Shown piece by piece: positions 53,593 through 62,883 of a stretch of DNA of 64,000 nt. The notes beneath the pieces were generated by a model, which was not told the origin of the DNA, did not search any database, and saw only the letters and a program-made list of their open reading frames with translations. Position 1 is the first letter of the stretch, and each line of letters starts with the position of its first letter. Both the position numbers and the translations under genes were made by a program. Source of the stretch: CALZBJ01 sp945619025 (GTDB lineage: Bacteria > Pseudomonadota > Gammaproteobacteria > Cardiobacteriales > Wohlfahrtiimonadaceae); contig CALZBJ010000002.1 of assembly GCA_945619025.1 (NCBI GenBank), positions 150,380 to 214,379 on the forward strand. Reading direction: 5' to 3'.

Positions 53593-55140
53593 ATGACAAG
53601 TCAGCAACAACGCCAAGAGTTACAACGTGGGATCTGGCAGATCGCCAATGATGTTAGAGGATCAGTAGATGGTTGGGACTTTAAGCAATATGTGCTAGGA
53701 ACACTATTTTATCGATTTATCAGTGAGAACTTTTCTGCGTATATTGAAGCCGGTGATGACTCTATTAAATATGCTGATTTACCTGATACAGTTGTCACAC
53801 CTGAGATTAAAGAAGATGCTATAAGATCAAAAGGCTACTTTATCTATCCTAGTCAGCTTTTTGAGCGTGTCGCAAAAAATGCAAATACCAATGATAGTTT
53901 GAATACGGATTTAGCTGAGATCTTTAAGAGTATTGAATCTTCAGCAGTGGGCTTCCCCTCTGAAGATGATATCAAAGGATTATTTGGAGACTTTGATACC
54001 ACGAGTAATCGCCTAGGTAATACAGTTGCAGATAAAAATAAGCGTTTAGCAGCTGTTTTGAAAGGGGTTGAAGGTTTAAGCTTCGGAAACAAGTTTGATG
54101 AGAACCAAATTGATTTGTTTGGTGATGCTTATGAGTATTTGATCTCGAATTATGCTGCTAATGCCGGGAAATCAGGAGGGGAGTTTTTCACACCTCAGTC
54201 TGTTTCTAATTTGATTGCACAACTAGCAATTCATGGGCAAGACAAGATTAATAAAATATATGACCCAGCATGTGGTTCAGGCTCTCTTTTGCTACAAGCT
54301 AAAAAACAATTCGATGAGCATATTATTGAAGATGGTTTCTTCGGTCAAGAGATTAACCATACGACTTTTAACTTAGCTCGAATGAATATGTTTTTGCATA
54401 ATATCAATTACGATAAGTTTAATATTAAGCTTGGTGATACCTTAATTAATCCTCATTTTGGTGACGATAAGCCCTTTGATGCAATTGTCTCAAACCCTCC
54501 ATATTCAATTAAATGGGTGGGAGATAATGATCCTACATTAATTAATGATGAACGTTATGCGCCTGCTGGCGTATTAGCACCGAATTCTAAAGCAGATTTT
54601 GCATTTATCATGCATACGCTCAGCTATTTATCAGCTAAAGGTCGTGCGGCAATCGTTACATTCCCAGGTATTTTTTATCGTGGTGGTCGTGAAAAAACGA
54701 TTCGCCAATATCTAGTGGATAATAACTACATTGAAACAATCATTTCATTACCACCTAACCTATTTTTTGGCACATCCATTTCGGTAAATATTTTGGTGCT
54801 CGCAAAAAATAAGCAAAATACTGATATTCAATTTATTGATGCGAGTGGTGAAGAGTTCTTTAAGAAAGTTACTAATAATAATGAATTAGAACCTAAGCAT
54901 ATTAAAAGAATTATGGAACTCTTTATTAACAAAAAGAATGAAGATCATGTTGCTCAATTAGTTGATTACAATGATATTGTGAAGAATGATTACAATCTTT
55001 CAGTTAGTGCGTATGTTGAGGCAAAAGATACTCGACCAGTAATTGATATTACTGAGCTTAATGCAGAACTTAAAATAACAGTGAAACACATAGACGAATT
55101 ACGATCGGATATCGATGCAATTATTGCGGAGATTGAATGA
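53593..55140 (+). CDS. hsdM: Type I R-M methyltransferase subunit HsdM (type IC-like)
   Basis: About 515 aa from the ATG at 53593 (MTSQQQRQELQRGIWQ). An upstream in-frame ATG at 53560 is less likely. The N6-adenine MTase motif I is DPACGSGSLL (residue about 224) and motif IV is SNPPYSIKW (about 300). N-terminal DVRGSVDGWDFKQYVLG is typical of the EcoR124I-type (IC) subunit. It overlaps hsdS by 4 nt (ATGA), and together they form the site-specific modification enzyme. Confidence 0.95.
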   Translation: MTSQQQRQELQRGIWQIANDVRGSVDGWDFKQYVLGTLFYRFISENFSAYIEAGDDSIKYADLPDTVVTPEIKEDAIRSKGYFIYPSQLFERVAKNANTNDSLNTDLAEIFKSIESSAVGFPSEDDIKGLFGDFDTTSNRLGNTVADKNKRLAAVLKGVEGLSFGNKFDENQIDLFGDAYEYLISNYAANAGKSGGEFFTPQSVSNLIAQLAIHGQDKINKIYDPACGSGSLLLQAKKQFDEHIIEDGFFGQEINHTTFNLARMNMFLHNINYDKFNIKLGDTLINPHFGDDKPFDAIVSNPPYSIKWVGDNDPTLINDERYAPAGVLAPNSKADFAFIMHTLSYLSAKGRAAIVTFPGIFYRGGREKTIRQYLVDNNYIETIISLPPNLFFGTSISVNILVLAKNKQNTDIQFIDASGEEFFKKVTNNNELEPKHIKRIMELFINKKNEDHVAQLVDYNDIVKNDYNLSVSAYVEAKDTRPVIDITELNAELKITVKHIDELRSDIDAIIAEIE

Positions 55141-56390
55141 TGATAAATTTTAAAAGTAAACTATTGGATGAGATTTTAAATCAATCAGAAGTTGAATGGT
55201 ATAAGTTGCATGAAATTTCACATTTTTACAATGGACTGACTGGTAAAAATAAAGCGTCTTTCGAGAATGGTAATGCTAAATATATCTCATATAAAAGTAT
55301 TTTTAATAATATTGCAATAACAGACGAGCAGTCTGATCAATTTGAACTTGTTGATGTTGCCCCAACTGAAAAGCAACACGACTTGAAATATGGAGATGTG
55401 CTATTTACGGCATCCTCTGAAACGGCCCTCGAAATTGGGATGTCTTCTGTTATAACGGTTAATTTTACAGAAAAAGTATATTTAAATAGTTTTTCATTTG
55501 CTGTTAGATTTAAGAAAGAAATTGAAATATTACCAGAATTCTCTAAATACTTATTTCGTAGCAATTTTATTAGATCTCAAATTATCAAGACAGGAAATGG
55601 GGTTACGAGAATTAATATATCTAAGGCTAGATTTAAGGATATTGAAGTGCCTATCCCTTCTTTATCGACTCAACAAAAAATCGTTGACATACTCGATAAA
55701 TTCACCGAGCTTACAGCAGAGCTTACAGCAGAGCTTACAGCAGAGCTTACAGCAAGAAAACAACAATATGAATATTATCGTGATGAGTTGCTGACGTTTG
55801 GGGATGATGTTGAGTGGAGTACTTTGAATGATATTGGACCTGTTCGTATGTGTAAGCGAGTTTTAAAGAATCAAACATCTTCGAAAGGAGATGTACCTTT
55901 TTATAAGATTGGTACATTTGGTAAAGAGCCTGATGCTTATATTTCTCAAGAATTATTTGAAGAGTATCGTGAAAAATATAATTATCCTAAAAAAGGGGAT
56001 ATTTTGATTTCCGCTAGCGGAACCATTGGTCGAACAGTTAGATTCAATGGGGAGGATGCTTATTTTCAAGATAGTAATATTGTTTGGATTGAAAATGATG
56101 AAAGCATTGTTTTAAATGATTTTTTATGGCATTTCTATAAGATTGCAAAGTGGGGAGCTTCTGATGGTGGGACTATCAGTAGGTTATATAATAGCGACCT
56201 ACAAAAAGTAAAAATACAAATTCCGTCATTAGCTGAGCAAGCTCAGATTGTTGAAATTCTAGATAAATTTGATGCTTTGACCAATTCAATTACTGAAGGT
56301 TTGCCAAGAGAAATTGAGTTAAGGCAACAACAATATGAGTATTATCGTGATTTATTATTAAGCTTCCCGAAGCCTGATGAGGTGAAGTGA
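55137..56390 (+). CDS. hsdS: Type I R-M specificity subunit HsdS with tandem ELTA repeats
   Basis: 417 aa with two target-recognition domains (about 10-160 and 225-370), each followed by a conserved helix (FTELTAELTA and KFDALTNSI). The central spacer contains four copies of ELTA (residues 191-206). The equivalent TAEL unit in EcoR124I (2 copies) and EcoR124II (3 copies) sets the spacing between half-sites, so the recognised sequence can change with copy number. The protein ends in the characteristic QQYEYYRDLLLSF. Specificity sequence unknown. Confidence 0.95.
   Translation: MMINFKSKLLDEILNQSEVEWYKLHEISHFYNGLTGKNKASFENGNAKYISYKSIFNNIAITDEQSDQFELVDVAPTEKQHDLKYGDVLFTASSETALEIGMSSVITVNFTEKVYLNSFSFAVRFKKEIEILPEFSKYLFRSNFIRSQIIKTGNGVTRINISKARFKDIEVPIPSLSTQQKIVDILDKFTELTAELTAELTAELTARKQQYEYYRDELLTFGDDVEWSTLNDIGPVRMCKRVLKNQTSSKGDVPFYKIGTFGKEPDAYISQELFEEYREKYNYPKKGDILISASGTIGRTVRFNGEDAYFQDSNIVWIENDESIVLNDFLWHFYKIAKWGASDGGTISRLYNSDLQKVKIQIPSLAEQAQIVEILDKFDALTNSITEGLPREIELRQQQYEYYRDLLLSFPKPDEVK
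55707..55754 (+). repeat. Four tandem 12-bp repeats in hsdS
   Basis: Four perfect copies of GAGCTTACAGCA, in frame and encoding ELTA four times. Slipped-strand or unequal recombination can change copy number without a frameshift, altering HsdS spacing and thus R-M specificity. Confidence 0.97.
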
Positions 56391-57403
56391 TGGCGAAAGA
56401 TTTAACAACTTCAAATGTCAGTCGGCAAAATATTCTGAATAATCATGTTGCACTTGAACAAGTGGAATCTCATTTAGATTTGGGTGGAATCCACTGGCAT
56501 GATGAAGCCGTTTTTACGAAGGCGCAGGTTGCAGAGATTTTAGATGTTGATGTTAGGACGATTGAGCGATATTTAGAAAGCAATCATGAAGAGCTTTCTA
56601 GTAATGGATATAAAGTTTTAAAGGGAAAAAATCTTAAAGATTTTAAAAATTATGTCTCCGACATTGATGTCGGAGACATATCCAAAACCCCGTCGTTAGG
56701 CGTGTTTTCCTTTAAAACAGTTTTGAATCTTGCCATGCTTGTCACTGAAAGTGATAAAGCGAAACAAATTAGAAGCAAGATATTAGATATTGTTCTTGAT
56801 GTAATTGCTCAAAAGTCAGGCGGGCATACTAAATACATCAATCAAAGGGATGAAGCCTACTTACCTTCTGCTTATAATGAATACAATTATCGTAAAGAAT
56901 TTACGAATGCACTGAATCATTATCTAGATTCTAATCAGTGGAAATATAGTAGATATACCAATAAAATTTATGAGATTGTTTTTTTAGAAAAGGCAACGGA
57001 GTATAAGAAAATTTTGGCGCTTACTGAAAAGGATAAGGTAAGAGAAACGATGTATACCGAAGTGCTTAATGCGATCGCTAGCTTTGAACATGGTTTAGCC
57101 GTTGAAATGAAAGAAGTAGCCCAAGCATTAGGGCGAAAATTAACAACAGCTGAGTTGGATGACCTCATTGAAAAAGCGGCAAAGAATCCTTATTTACTAC
57201 CGCATATTCATGATGCACGAGTCAAAATGGCAAGTCGTGATTTATGTTTTAGGGATGCGCTACACCACAAGCTAGAAAGTTATATCCAATCCGTCCCACA
57301 AAGTGATTTTGATAAGTTTTTAGGGGAAACGAGCAAATCCCTTGAAGAACGACTTTCAGACCCTGAAACTTTAGCGGTTTTAAAGCGCTTAAAAGATCGC
57401 TAA
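56390..57403 (+). CDS. HTH DNA-binding protein embedded in type I R-M operon (putative Doc antitoxin)
   Basis: About 337 aa. The ATG at 56390 overlaps the hsdS stop (TGATG). An N-terminal HTH (about residues 35-60, FTKAQVAEILDVDVRTIERYL) is followed by a characteristic segment GVFSFKTVLNLAMLVTESDKAKQIRSKI and GGHTKYINQRDEAYLP. A C-terminal helical domain (LAVEMKEVAQALGRKL) follows. The protein recurs in type I R-M loci with a Fic/Doc gene. Adjacent to a Doc toxin, it is a plausible antitoxin, not proven. A 30-bp palindrome lies within the gene. Confidence 0.8.
   Translation: MAKDLTTSNVSRQNILNNHVALEQVESHLDLGGIHWHDEAVFTKAQVAEILDVDVRTIERYLESNHEELSSNGYKVLKGKNLKDFKNYVSDIDVGDISKTPSLGVFSFKTVLNLAMLVTESDKAKQIRSKILDIVLDVIAQKSGGHTKYINQRDEAYLPSAYNEYNYRKEFTNALNHYLDSNQWKYSRYTNKIYEIVFLEKATEYKKILALTEKDKVRETMYTEVLNAIASFEHGLAVEMKEVAQALGRKLTTAELDDLIEKAAKNPYLLPHIHDARVKMASRDLCFRDALHHKLESYIQSVPQSDFDKFLGETSKSLEERLSDPETLAVLKRLKDR
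56651..56680. repeat. 30-bp near-perfect palindrome inside the HTH gene
   Basis: TATGTCTCCGACAT-TG-ATGTCGGAGACATA: two 14-bp arms with a 2-nt centre, inside the codons for the SDIDVGDIS motif. It can form a very stable hairpin in mRNA or a symmetrical protein-binding site. Confidence 0.9.
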
Positions 57404-57838
57404 ATGGAAAATTTAATTTTATATTTTGATATAGAACACGCCATTAATGAGCATGATTGGATCATTGAGGTTAGTGGTGGGTTAAGCGGCTGCCGTGAGA
57501 TTGGTTTATTAGAAAGTGCTTTAATGCACATTCAAAATGATTTGTATTACCCAACATTTGAAGAAAAGCTCAAACATCTCGTTTATGCTGTGAATAAATT
57601 CCATCCTTTTAATGATGGTAATAAGCGCTCTAGCTTGGTTTTGGGTGCATATTTTTTAGAATTAAATGGCTATGGTTATTGTGTTCGTAAGTTTATCCAT
57701 GAAATGGAAGAGATAGTTGTATGGCTTGCAGAAGGTAAAATCAAAGATGATTTATTATTGGAAATCATTGGGTCGATAATTTATGAAGATGAATTTAATG
57801 AAACATTGAAGCTCAAACTCCTTGAATCTGTGTTGTAA
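57404..57838 (+). CDS. doc: Fic/Doc-family death-on-curing toxin
   Basis: 144 aa with the Doc-type Fic motif H67-P-F-N-D-G-N-K-R75 followed by SS. The N-terminus is ALNEHDWIIEVSGG-like, with the GLSGCREIGLLESAL helix typical of Doc. Doc phosphorylates elongation factor EF-Tu. The usual xNGR cleft variant is close, but the K in GNKR is retained. It starts directly at the end of the HTH gene and lies 11 bp before hsdR, in one operon with hsdM and hsdS. Fic AMPylation is an alternative activity. Confidence 0.88.
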   Translation: MENLILYFDIEHAINEHDWIIEVSGGLSGCREIGLLESALMHIQNDLYYPTFEEKLKHLVYAVNKFHPFNDGNKRSSLVLGAYFLELNGYGYCVRKFIHEMEEIVVWLAEGKIKDDLLLEIIGSIIYEDEFNETLKLKLLESVL

Positions 57839-57849
57839 GGATAATAAGA

Positions 57850-60800
57850 ATGACTGAAACAAAAACTATTGCAGAATCGAATAACTTTATTATCTTGGAA
57901 AAATATACCAAGATTGATCAATCAGGCAGTAGTTACCAGACTGAGGCAGATTTAGAAAATGAGCTGATTAAGGATTTAATAAGTCAAGGCTATATCTATG
58001 CTAAAGATTTAACGAATCATGAAAAATTGATGGGGAATTTAAGAGCTCAGTTGCAGAAACTCAATAGCGTAGAGTTTACTGATAGTGAATGGCAACGATT
58101 TTTAGATGAATATTTAGATAAACCTAGTGAAAATAGTACAGATAAGGCTCGTAAAATTCACAATGACCATATTCATGACTTTGTATTTGATGATGGTAGA
58201 ATCCAAAATATAGCCTTACTGGATAAAAAAAATATTGCTCGTAATAGTCTGCAAGTTGTAAAGCAAGTGGAACAGATAGGGACTCATGCGAATCGTTATG
58301 ATGTCACGATTTTAGTGAATGGTTTACCGTTAGTTCAGGTTGAGTTAAAAAAACGAGGCGTTGCGATTCGTGAAGCCTTTAATCAGGTGCATCGTTACAC
58401 GAAAGAGAGCTTTAATGCTGATAACTCACTCTTTAAGTACCTGCAAATATTTGTCATTACAAATGGGACAGATACGCGTTATTTCTCTAATACCACAAAG
58501 CGAGATAAGCATAGTTTTGATTTCACGATGAATTGGGCAAAGTCTGATAATACATTGATTCGTGATCTAAAAGACTTTACGGCAACCTTCTTTCAAAAGA
58601 ATACGCTTCTTAACATTCTGATTAACTACTCTATTTTTGATGTGAGTGATACGCTTTTGATTATGCGTCCTTATCAAATTGCTGCAACTGAGCGGATTTT
58701 ATGGAAAATTAAAAGTGCGCATAATGCTAAGAACTGGAGCAGTCGAGAAAGTGGCGGATATATCTGGCATACAACAGGATCAGGAAAAACGCTTACTAGC
58801 TTTAAAGCCGCACGTTTAGCTACAGAATTACCCTTTATTGATAAGGTCTTTTTTGTCGTGGATCGTAAGGATCTAGACTATCAGACCATGAAGGAGTATC
58901 AACGATTCTCACCAGATAGTGTGAATGGTTCAAATAATACTGCCGGCTTGAAACAAAATATTGAGAAAGATGATAATAGAATTATCGTTACGACGATTCA
59001 GAAATTGAATAATCTGATGAAGAGCGAAGAAGGCTTGCCAATTTATGATAAGCAAGTTGTCTTTATTTTTGATGAGGCGCATCGTTCTCAATTTGGGGAA
59101 GCGCAAAAAAATCTTAAGAAAAAGTTTAAAAAATATTATCAATTTGGATTTACGGGTACACCCATTTTTCCTGAGAATGCTCTAGGGGCAGAAACAACAG
59201 CAAGTGTATTTGGGAGAGAGTTACATTCTTATGTTATTACGGATGCAATTCGTGATGAAAAAGTTTTAAAATTCAAAGTTGATTACAATGATGTGCGTCC
59301 GCGCTTTAAAGCTCTAGAACAAGAAGAAGATGAGAAAAAGCTAACTGCCGCAGAGAACCGTAGAGCATTATTACATCCTGAAAGAATCAGAGAGATATCA
59401 CAATATATACTTAATAATTTTAGGCAAAAAACTCATCGTTTAAAATCAAATGGTAAGGGTTTTAATGCGATGTTTGCAGTAAGTAGTGTTGAAGCTGCAA
59501 AGCTTTACTATGAAGCATTAAATAAACTACAACAAGATGTCGATCGGCCATTGAAAATAGCAACAATTTTCTCATTCGCGGCAAATGAAGAGCAGGATGC
59601 CATAGGTGATATCCCCGATGAAACGTTTGAACCGACAGCCATGGATGCGAGTGCTAAAGAGTTTTTAACGATGGCGATTGATGATTACAATAGTCATTTT
59701 AAAACTAATTACAGCGTAGAAAGTCGAGCATTTCAGAATTATTATCGAGATTTAGCCTTAAGAGTAAAGCGTCAAGAAGTTGATCTATTAATTGTTGTAG
59801 GTATGTTTTTAACGGGATTTGATGCGCCAACTTTAAATACATTATTTGTGGATAAGAATCTTCGTTACCACGGTTTATTGCAGGCTTTCTCTCGTACTAA
59901 CCGCATTTATGATGCAACTAAAACTTTTGGGAATATCGTTACTTTTAGAGATTTAGAGCAAGCGACGATTGATGCTATTACGCTATTCGGGGATAAGAAT
60001 ACTAAAAACGTAGTGTTAGAAAAGAGCTATGAAGAGTATATGGAAGGCTATATCGATGCGGTAACTGGTAGAGCTTGCAGAGGATACTTAGATATTGTTG
60101 CTGAGTTGCAAGATAGATTCCCGAACCCTGACGACATCGTGACAGAAAAGGATAAAAAAGATTTTGCTAAACTTTTCGGAGAGTACTTGCGAGTTGATAA
60201 TATTTTGCAAAACTATGATGAGTATGCAAGTCTTCAGGCATTACAGGATTTAGATACTACAGATCCAAACGCTGTAGAAGCGTTTAAAGAGCTTCATTAC
60301 TTAACGGATGAAGATCTTGATAAGATGCAAGGAGTTCAGACTCCAAATGAGCGAGAGATCCAAGATTATCGATCAACTTATAATGATATAAGAGATTGGT
60401 TACGACGAGAGAAAGCAGGAGAAGAAGCTGATAATATAACTGAAAGTTGGGATGATGTTGTTTTTGAAGTAGATCTTCTTAAGTCTCAAGAAATTAACTT
60501 AGATTATATTCTTGAGCTTATATTTGAGCGGAACAAGAAAACGAAGAATAAAGCGGAGCTTGTTGAAGAGATTCGCCGATTAATTCGTGCAAGCTTGGGG
60601 AACAGGGCGAAGGAAAGTTTAATTGTAGACTTTATTAATCAGACTAATATTGATGATATTCCAGATAAGGCGAGCATCATTGATGCATTCTTCAAGTTTG
60701 CACAAGCAGAGTTGAAACGTGAGGCAGAGGAGCTAATAGAGTCAGAAGGCTTAAATGAAGATGCTGCTAAGCGTTATATCACGACTTCATTAAAGCGTGA

Positions 60801-60948
60801 GTACGCAAGTGAAAATGGTACTGAACTTAATGAAACACTACCAAGAATGAGCCCATTAAATCCCCAATATCTTATTAAGAAACAGAGTGTTTTTCAAAAG
60901 ATTTCGGCATTTATTGAGAAGTTTAAGGGGATCGCTCGGGGGGTATAA
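57850..60948 (+). CDS. hsdR: Type I R-M restriction subunit HsdR
   Basis: 1032 aa, about the size of EcoR124I HsdR. The endonuclease core is NRYDVTILVNG...QVELKKRG (D and ExK of a PD-(D/E)xK fold; about 150-180). The motor has Walker A in WHTTGSGKTLTS (residues 306-316) and a DEAH box, FDEAHRSQFG (about 407). Motif VI is in LQAFSRTNR. The C-terminal helical domain binds HsdM-HsdS. It translocates DNA and cuts at random when sites are unmethylated. Confidence 0.96.
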   Translation: MTETKTIAESNNFIILEKYTKIDQSGSSYQTEADLENELIKDLISQGYIYAKDLTNHEKLMGNLRAQLQKLNSVEFTDSEWQRFLDEYLDKPSENSTDKARKIHNDHIHDFVFDDGRIQNIALLDKKNIARNSLQVVKQVEQIGTHANRYDVTILVNGLPLVQVELKKRGVAIREAFNQVHRYTKESFNADNSLFKYLQIFVITNGTDTRYFSNTTKRDKHSFDFTMNWAKSDNTLIRDLKDFTATFFQKNTLLNILINYSIFDVSDTLLIMRPYQIAATERILWKIKSAHNAKNWSSRESGGYIWHTTGSGKTLTSFKAARLATELPFIDKVFFVVDRKDLDYQTMKEYQRFSPDSVNGSNNTAGLKQNIEKDDNRIIVTTIQKLNNLMKSEEGLPIYDKQVVFIFDEAHRSQFGEAQKNLKKKFKKYYQFGFTGTPIFPENALGAETTASVFGRELHSYVITDAIRDEKVLKFKVDYNDVRPRFKALEQEEDEKKLTAAENRRALLHPERIREISQYILNNFRQKTHRLKSNGKGFNAMFAVSSVEAAKLYYEALNKLQQDVDRPLKIATIFSFAANEEQDAIGDIPDETFEPTAMDASAKEFLTMAIDDYNSHFKTNYSVESRAFQNYYRDLALRVKRQEVDLLIVVGMFLTGFDAPTLNTLFVDKNLRYHGLLQAFSRTNRIYDATKTFGNIVTFRDLEQATIDAITLFGDKNTKNVVLEKSYEEYMEGYIDAVTGRACRGYLDIVAELQDRFPNPDDIVTEKDKKDFAKLFGEYLRVDNILQNYDEYASLQALQDLDTTDPNAVEAFKELHYLTDEDLDKMQGVQTPNEREIQDYRSTYNDIRDWLRREKAGEEADNITESWDDVVFEVDLLKSQEINLDYILELIFERNKKTKNKAELVEEIRRLIRASLGNRAKESLIVDFINQTNIDDIPDKASIIDAFFKFAQAELKREAEELIESEGLNEDAAKRYITTSLKREYASENGTELNETLPRMSPLNPQYLIKKQSVFQKISAFIEKFKGIARGV

Positions 60949-60965
60949 TTTAGATAGAGGTAGAA

Positions 60966-62444
60966 ATGAATACAGTAAAAATAAAATTTGAAAATATAAA
61001 AAGTTTTAAAAAGGCTGAGATTGAGTTGCCATTAGAGAATGGGGTTTATAGTATCATTGGAGGAAATGGCTGTGGTAAAAGTACGCTTATGCTTATTTTC
61101 TCAGTATTAGCTAGTCCTCGAAGGTATTCAATGTTTCACAAGGAAGATTATCAATCGAATTCAGTTATTAGTATTGAAACAAACTACAAAGGTAGCATTT
61201 TAAGTAACACGTGGAAGGTGAATAATCGAAATTTATGGGAATGTAAGGAAAAATGGATTCAATGGAGAGGCGTTTATGAGGGAAGTTTATTTTACGGAGC
61301 TAGATTTGATAATTCTAAAGCCATTGATAAAATTATTGGAGATCAAAATTTAGAAGATAAAATTATCAATGCGGATCCATATGTTATAGAGAATATGAGT
61401 TATATATTACATGGACATAGAGAGTTGTATAAAAATTTAAAGCGAATTAAGAATAAAAAAACAGCTTCAGATTTTGGATTAATAAATATTCCTTATTTTA
61501 TAGAAACCCCTAGTGGAGATTTAGTTAGCCAATACCGAATGAGTTCAGGGGAATGTCTATTAGTATCATTATTGAACTACATATTTTATACCATCATTAA
61601 TCAGGGGAAGAAGGCTGATACTCCAATTTTAATCTTGATTGATGAAATAGAGCTAGCATTACATCCAATAGCTATAGCTAGATTGATAGAGTTTTTACAA
61701 GAGTTATCAATGGAGTACCCAACTTTAGTTACATATTTAACTTCTCATTCCCCTGAGGTAATTAGGTCCTTAAAAGCAGAGAATATGTTTTTGTTAAAAA
61801 ATGAGGATGGGGAGTTAAAAGTTTGTAATCCTTGTTATCCAAGCTATGCAATAAGAGATGTATATCGTCACGATGGTTTTGATTATTTAATATTGGTAGA
61901 GGATAAGTTGGCAGCACAACTAGTAAATTCTATTGTTTTTGAAGAAAACTTGAATTCCAATAAACTTATACATGTTTCTCCAGTTGGAGGTTATGAAAAT
62001 GTATTGCAGCTACATACTGACCTATTGTCAAATAATGTGGTTGGTATTCACAAGCAAATATTTAGTATTTTAGATGGGGATATCCAAGTAGAGGTTAATA
62101 AAAATAGTGAATACAAAAATTTAAAAAAAATATTTCTTCCGATCAAGAGCATAGAAAAGTATTTATATGAAGTGATCTATAACAAGAGTAATATGATTTT
62201 AAGAAAGAAAATTAATGATAAATACTTTACATTAAGATCCCTAGATGACCTTATTAGCGATTTTAATAAAAAATATAAGACCCAACCTAGTGGGGCTGAT
62301 AAGAAGTTTTATTTTAAATTAAAGAAAGATTTGGAAAGTAGAAAAATATCAGAGGAAATATTTATAGAAAAACTGATAGTAGATATTAAAGAACATGTGG
62401 ACTTTTCAAGTTTTCGTAGGAACTTAAGAGAGTTATTAAGCTAA
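60966..62444 (+). CDS. OLD-like AAA ATPase with TOPRIM-type C-terminus (putative defence nuclease)
   Basis: 492 aa. An ABC-type ATPase shows Walker A GGNGCGKST (32-40), signature-like RMSSGECLL, and Walker B LIDEIELALHP. A H-loop-like TSHSPEV follows. Next comes a TOPRIM-like block with LVEDKLAAQL (catalytic Glu) and SILDGDIQ (DxD), as in OLD-family nucleases. No GajB helicase or PtuB HNH partner is seen next to it. It starts 17 bp after hsdR, perhaps in the same transcript. Function as an anti-phage protein is an inference from context. Confidence 0.8.
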   Translation: MNTVKIKFENIKSFKKAEIELPLENGVYSIIGGNGCGKSTLMLIFSVLASPRRYSMFHKEDYQSNSVISIETNYKGSILSNTWKVNNRNLWECKEKWIQWRGVYEGSLFYGARFDNSKAIDKIIGDQNLEDKIINADPYVIENMSYILHGHRELYKNLKRIKNKKTASDFGLINIPYFIETPSGDLVSQYRMSSGECLLVSLLNYIFYTIINQGKKADTPILILIDEIELALHPIAIARLIEFLQELSMEYPTLVTYLTSHSPEVIRSLKAENMFLLKNEDGELKVCNPCYPSYAIRDVYRHDGFDYLILVEDKLAAQLVNSIVFEENLNSNKLIHVSPVGGYENVLQLHTDLLSNNVVGIHKQIFSILDGDIQVEVNKNSEYKNLKKIFLPIKSIEKYLYEVIYNKSNMILRKKINDKYFTLRSLDDLISDFNKKYKTQPSGADKKFYFKLKKDLESRKISEEIFIEKLIVDIKEHVDFSSFRRNLRELLS

Positions 62445-62619
62445 AGTATAAAGATAATGTTTGAGTGAGTAGGATTAATATGTTGGTAATTCTGTTGGTA
62501 AAATACTTATATTTTTAATATAGTGTTTTTAAATCATAATGTTAAATCGTAAACTTACCCTAAAAAGACACAAGCCAAAACTAGAGATTTCTGTCATCAT
62601 TATTTAGATGGAGGAAATC

Positions 62620-62883
62620 ATGAAACGATCAAAATTCACAGAAACACAAATTGTGAGCATTTTAAAGTTGGCAGAAAAGGGAGTTAAAGTGACCGATATT
62701 TGCCGAGAGCACGGCATTAGTAGTGCTACGTATTATCAATGGAAAAGTAAATATGGTGGCTTAGAGGCCTCTGATTTAAAACGTTTACGGGAAATTGAAG
62801 CTGAAAATGCCAAGCTCAAAAAAATGTATGCTGAGTTAGCTTTAGAAAATGCGGCAATTAAGGATTTATTGGGAAAGCTGTAA
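62620..62883 (+). CDS. IS3-family transposase OrfA
   Basis: About 87 aa (ATG at 62620 with GGAGG Shine-Dalgarno). It has an HTH_Tnp_1 fold: KFTETQIVSILKLAEKGVKV, then ICREHGISSATYYQWKSKYGG, and a leucine-zipper helix. It overlaps orfB in the -1 frame. GGGAAAG (62871-62877) is a perfect X_XXY_YYZ heptamer placed just before the orfA stop, suggesting a programmed -1 frameshift to the fused transposase. Confidence 0.9.
   Translation: MKRSKFTETQIVSILKLAEKGVKVTDICREHGISSATYYQWKSKYGGLEASDLKRLREIEAENAKLKKMYAELALENAAIKDLLGKL

Noticed and set aside
55707..55754. Tandem repeats in hsdS as a CRISPR array
   Set aside because: The units are directly adjacent 12-mers without spacers, in frame with hsdS.
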